A stretch of 6,700 nucleotides of DNA from Candidatus Peregrinibacteria bacterium UBA1369 (lineage in GTDB: Bacteria > Patescibacteriota > Gracilibacteria > UBA1369), in contig DBRL01000010.1 of NCBI GenBank assembly GCA_002305925.1, positions 295,059-301,758 of the forward strand. Direction: 5' to 3'. Positions within the stretch are counted from its first letter, which is position 1; every line of letters begins with the position of its first letter. Below, piece by piece: positions 5,891-6,700 of the stretch. The notes below the pieces were generated by a model, which was not told the DNA's origin, ran no database searches, and saw only the letters and a list, made by a program, of their open reading frames with translations. The translations under genes and the position numbers were made by a program.

Positions 5891-6595
5891 ATGAATAAAA
5901 AAATGATACTGGCCGGAGCGGCGACCATGGTGATCCTGGCCGGCTGCCAGAACCTGGAAGACCAGATGGGGGCAAAACTGGCGGAAAGCCTGATCAACAC
6001 CGCCACCAACGGCGAGGTAAAGGTGACGATTGAAGACCTGGAACAGGGCAAAATGAACATCACTACCAAGGAGGGCACCATTTCACTGGACGGCAATGAG
6101 AGCGGCGGTACTTTCAAAATGACTGACGAGACAGGCAAGACGCTGGTTGAGGGCAGCGGTGACGGGAGCGGTGTGGTGATCCGCGATGAGAGCGGCAATG
6201 AGGTGCTGAAAGCAGACGAAAATTCAATGGTGCTGACCGACGAAGATGGAAACAGCAGCACCTTCCAGGGAGGCGAAGGCGCTGGGCGCCCGTCCGATGT
6301 ACCGGCTGACATGCCCAGTCCCCCCGGTGCCACCGATTTCAATTATTTCACCTACAACCAGATGGCCTCGCTCAATTATCAATTGGGGGGACGAGATCTG
6401 GAGACCAATTGCAGCGAAATTCAACAGATGGTCGAGGGGGCAGGCTGGCAGGTTTCCGAAAGCGGATTCAATTTCCAGACCGAGGACAGCATCGCCAAAA
6501 ATTATGAGAACGCCGACTACAATCTGGTGGTAATGTGCGGTCTGCAGGAAGACGGGGTACATATCGGCCTGCAGAAGGAAGCTAAAACGAAATAG
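5891..6595 (+). CDS. lipoprotein with acidic DE.G beta repeats, 234 aa
   Basis: The N terminus is a lipoprotein signal peptide: MNKK, a hydrophobic core, and a lipobox LAGC with the lipidated Cys at 19. The mature protein should be anchored on the outer face of the membrane. Residues about 43-127 hold a repeat of roughly 20 residues, hydrophobic-x-hydrophobic-T-D-E-x-G, with glycines at 62, 82, 102 and 120, probably stacked beta hairpins. A Gly/Pro linker (128-147) leads to a C-terminal domain (about 148-229) with PSPPGA, a GW motif (185-186) and two cysteines (C174, C216) that could form a disulfide. Similar 'P..P.PGA...GW' lipoproteins are, from memory, frequent in Patescibacteria; no function is known to me. 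The ATG at 5891 has an A-rich upstream (AAAAACA) and no Shine-Dalgarno. A weak AATAAT at 5866-5871 has no matching -35, so co-transcription with the HD gene is likelier. Confidence 0.9.
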   Translation: MNKKMILAGAATMVILAGCQNLEDQMGAKLAESLINTATNGEVKVTIEDLEQGKMNITTKEGTISLDGNESGGTFKMTDETGKTLVEGSGDGSGVVIRDESGNEVLKADENSMVLTDEDGNSSTFQGGEGAGRPSDVPADMPSPPGATDFNYFTYNQMASLNYQLGGRDLETNCSEIQQMVEGAGWQVSESGFNFQTEDSIAKNYENADYNLVVMCGLQEDGVHIGLQKEAKTK

Positions 6596-6600
6596 CCAGA

Positions 6601-6618
6601 CGGGCTTTGTGAAGCCCG
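6601..6618. other. small hairpin after the lipoprotein gene
   Basis: CGGGCTT (6601-6607) pairs perfectly with AAGCCCG (6612-6618) around the loop TGTG, five bases after the lipoprotein stop codon. No T-run follows, so it is not a terminator by itself. It may protect the 3' end of the message or add to the terminator 14 bases further on. Confidence 0.5.
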
Positions 6619-6631
6619 CTACGTCGTAAGA

Positions 6632-6663
6632 GGGGGGCGCCGCGGACGCGGCGCCCCTTTTTT
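6632..6663 (+). terminator. rho-independent terminator after the lipoprotein gene
   Basis: A ten-pair all-GC stem (GGGGCGCCGC at 6634-6643 with GCGGCGCCCC at 6648-6657) closes a GGAC loop and is followed by six T's (6658-6663). Two G-T pairs (6632-6633 with 6658-6659) can extend it. It is oriented for the plus strand and should end the HD/lipoprotein transcript; on the minus strand no T-run follows the stem. Confidence 0.92.
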
Positions 6664-6681
6664 CTATTTACACCCGGGGCA

Positions 6682-6700
6682 CGCTAAATTAAGATTAGCG
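6682..6700. repeat. inverted repeat at the right window edge
   Basis: CGCTAA (6682-6687) and TTAGCG (6695-6700) form six-base arms around seven AT-rich bases (ATTAAGA). The arms may continue beyond the window. It could be an operator, or part of a hairpin belonging to the next gene. No coding sequence is visible between the terminator and the window end. Confidence 0.35.

Noticed and set aside
5875..6342. 155-codon minus-strand open frame opposite the lipoprotein
   Set aside because: The plus-strand gene has a convincing signal peptide and lipobox; the Ser/Pro/Leu-rich antisense product is a shadow.
93..6595. Alternative genetic code with TGA as Gly or Trp
   Set aside because: No in-frame TGA occurs in the five complete genes, while TGG and ordinary Gly codons are used throughout.

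Overview
The window carries five complete protein-coding genes and the tail of a sixth, with no RNA genes, mobile elements, CRISPR array or phage genes visible. Reading left to right: the last 31 codons of a plus-strand gene (1-96); a minus-strand two-gene unit made of an atypical protein-kinase-like gene (682-2511) and a 195-residue unknown gene (93-680); a minus-strand hppA gene for a membrane-bound proton-pumping pyrophosphatase (2680-4692) with its own promoter and terminator; then, diverging from hppA, a plus-strand HD-domain hydrolase gene (4896-5843) and a lipoprotein gene (5891-6595), ending in a strong rho-independent terminator (6632-6663).

The organism is a bacterium: there are sigma70-type promoters (TATAAT boxes), rho-independent terminators and a lipobox signal peptide. 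Coding sequence is moderately GC-rich, while intergenic leaders are AT-rich. The combination of an hppA-type pyrophosphatase, a lipoprotein with a C-terminal 'P..P.PGA ... GW' domain, an HD_3-like hydrolase and many unfamiliar proteins is reminiscent of Patescibacteria (candidate phyla radiation). That placement is an inference from memory of such genomes, not proven here. All six visible stop codons are TAA or TAG. Most starts lack a Shine-Dalgarno sequence and sit behind short A-rich leaders.

Transcription can be read quite well. hppA is driven from a promoter at 4733-4761 and stops at a 17-bp-stem hairpin at 2611-2648. Just beyond it a near-consensus extended -10 promoter (2542-2570) starts the kinase/unknown-gene unit, whose two genes are one base apart and probably translationally coupled. 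That unit runs into the convergent gene at the left edge with interlocked stop codons and no terminator. On the other side of the hppA promoter, a TATAAT box at 4854-4859 fixes the HD gene start, and the HD and lipoprotein genes probably share one transcript.

Functionally only hppA is secure: it couples pyrophosphate hydrolysis to proton export, and the sequence has the residues of the K+-independent class. The HD protein has the full metal-binding and catalytic set of YfbR-like nucleotidases. The kinase-like protein keeps the catalytic Lys/Asp/Asn/Asp set in a degenerate scaffold. The most interesting part is the kinase-like protein with its coupled 195-residue partner, which I do not recognise as a described system.
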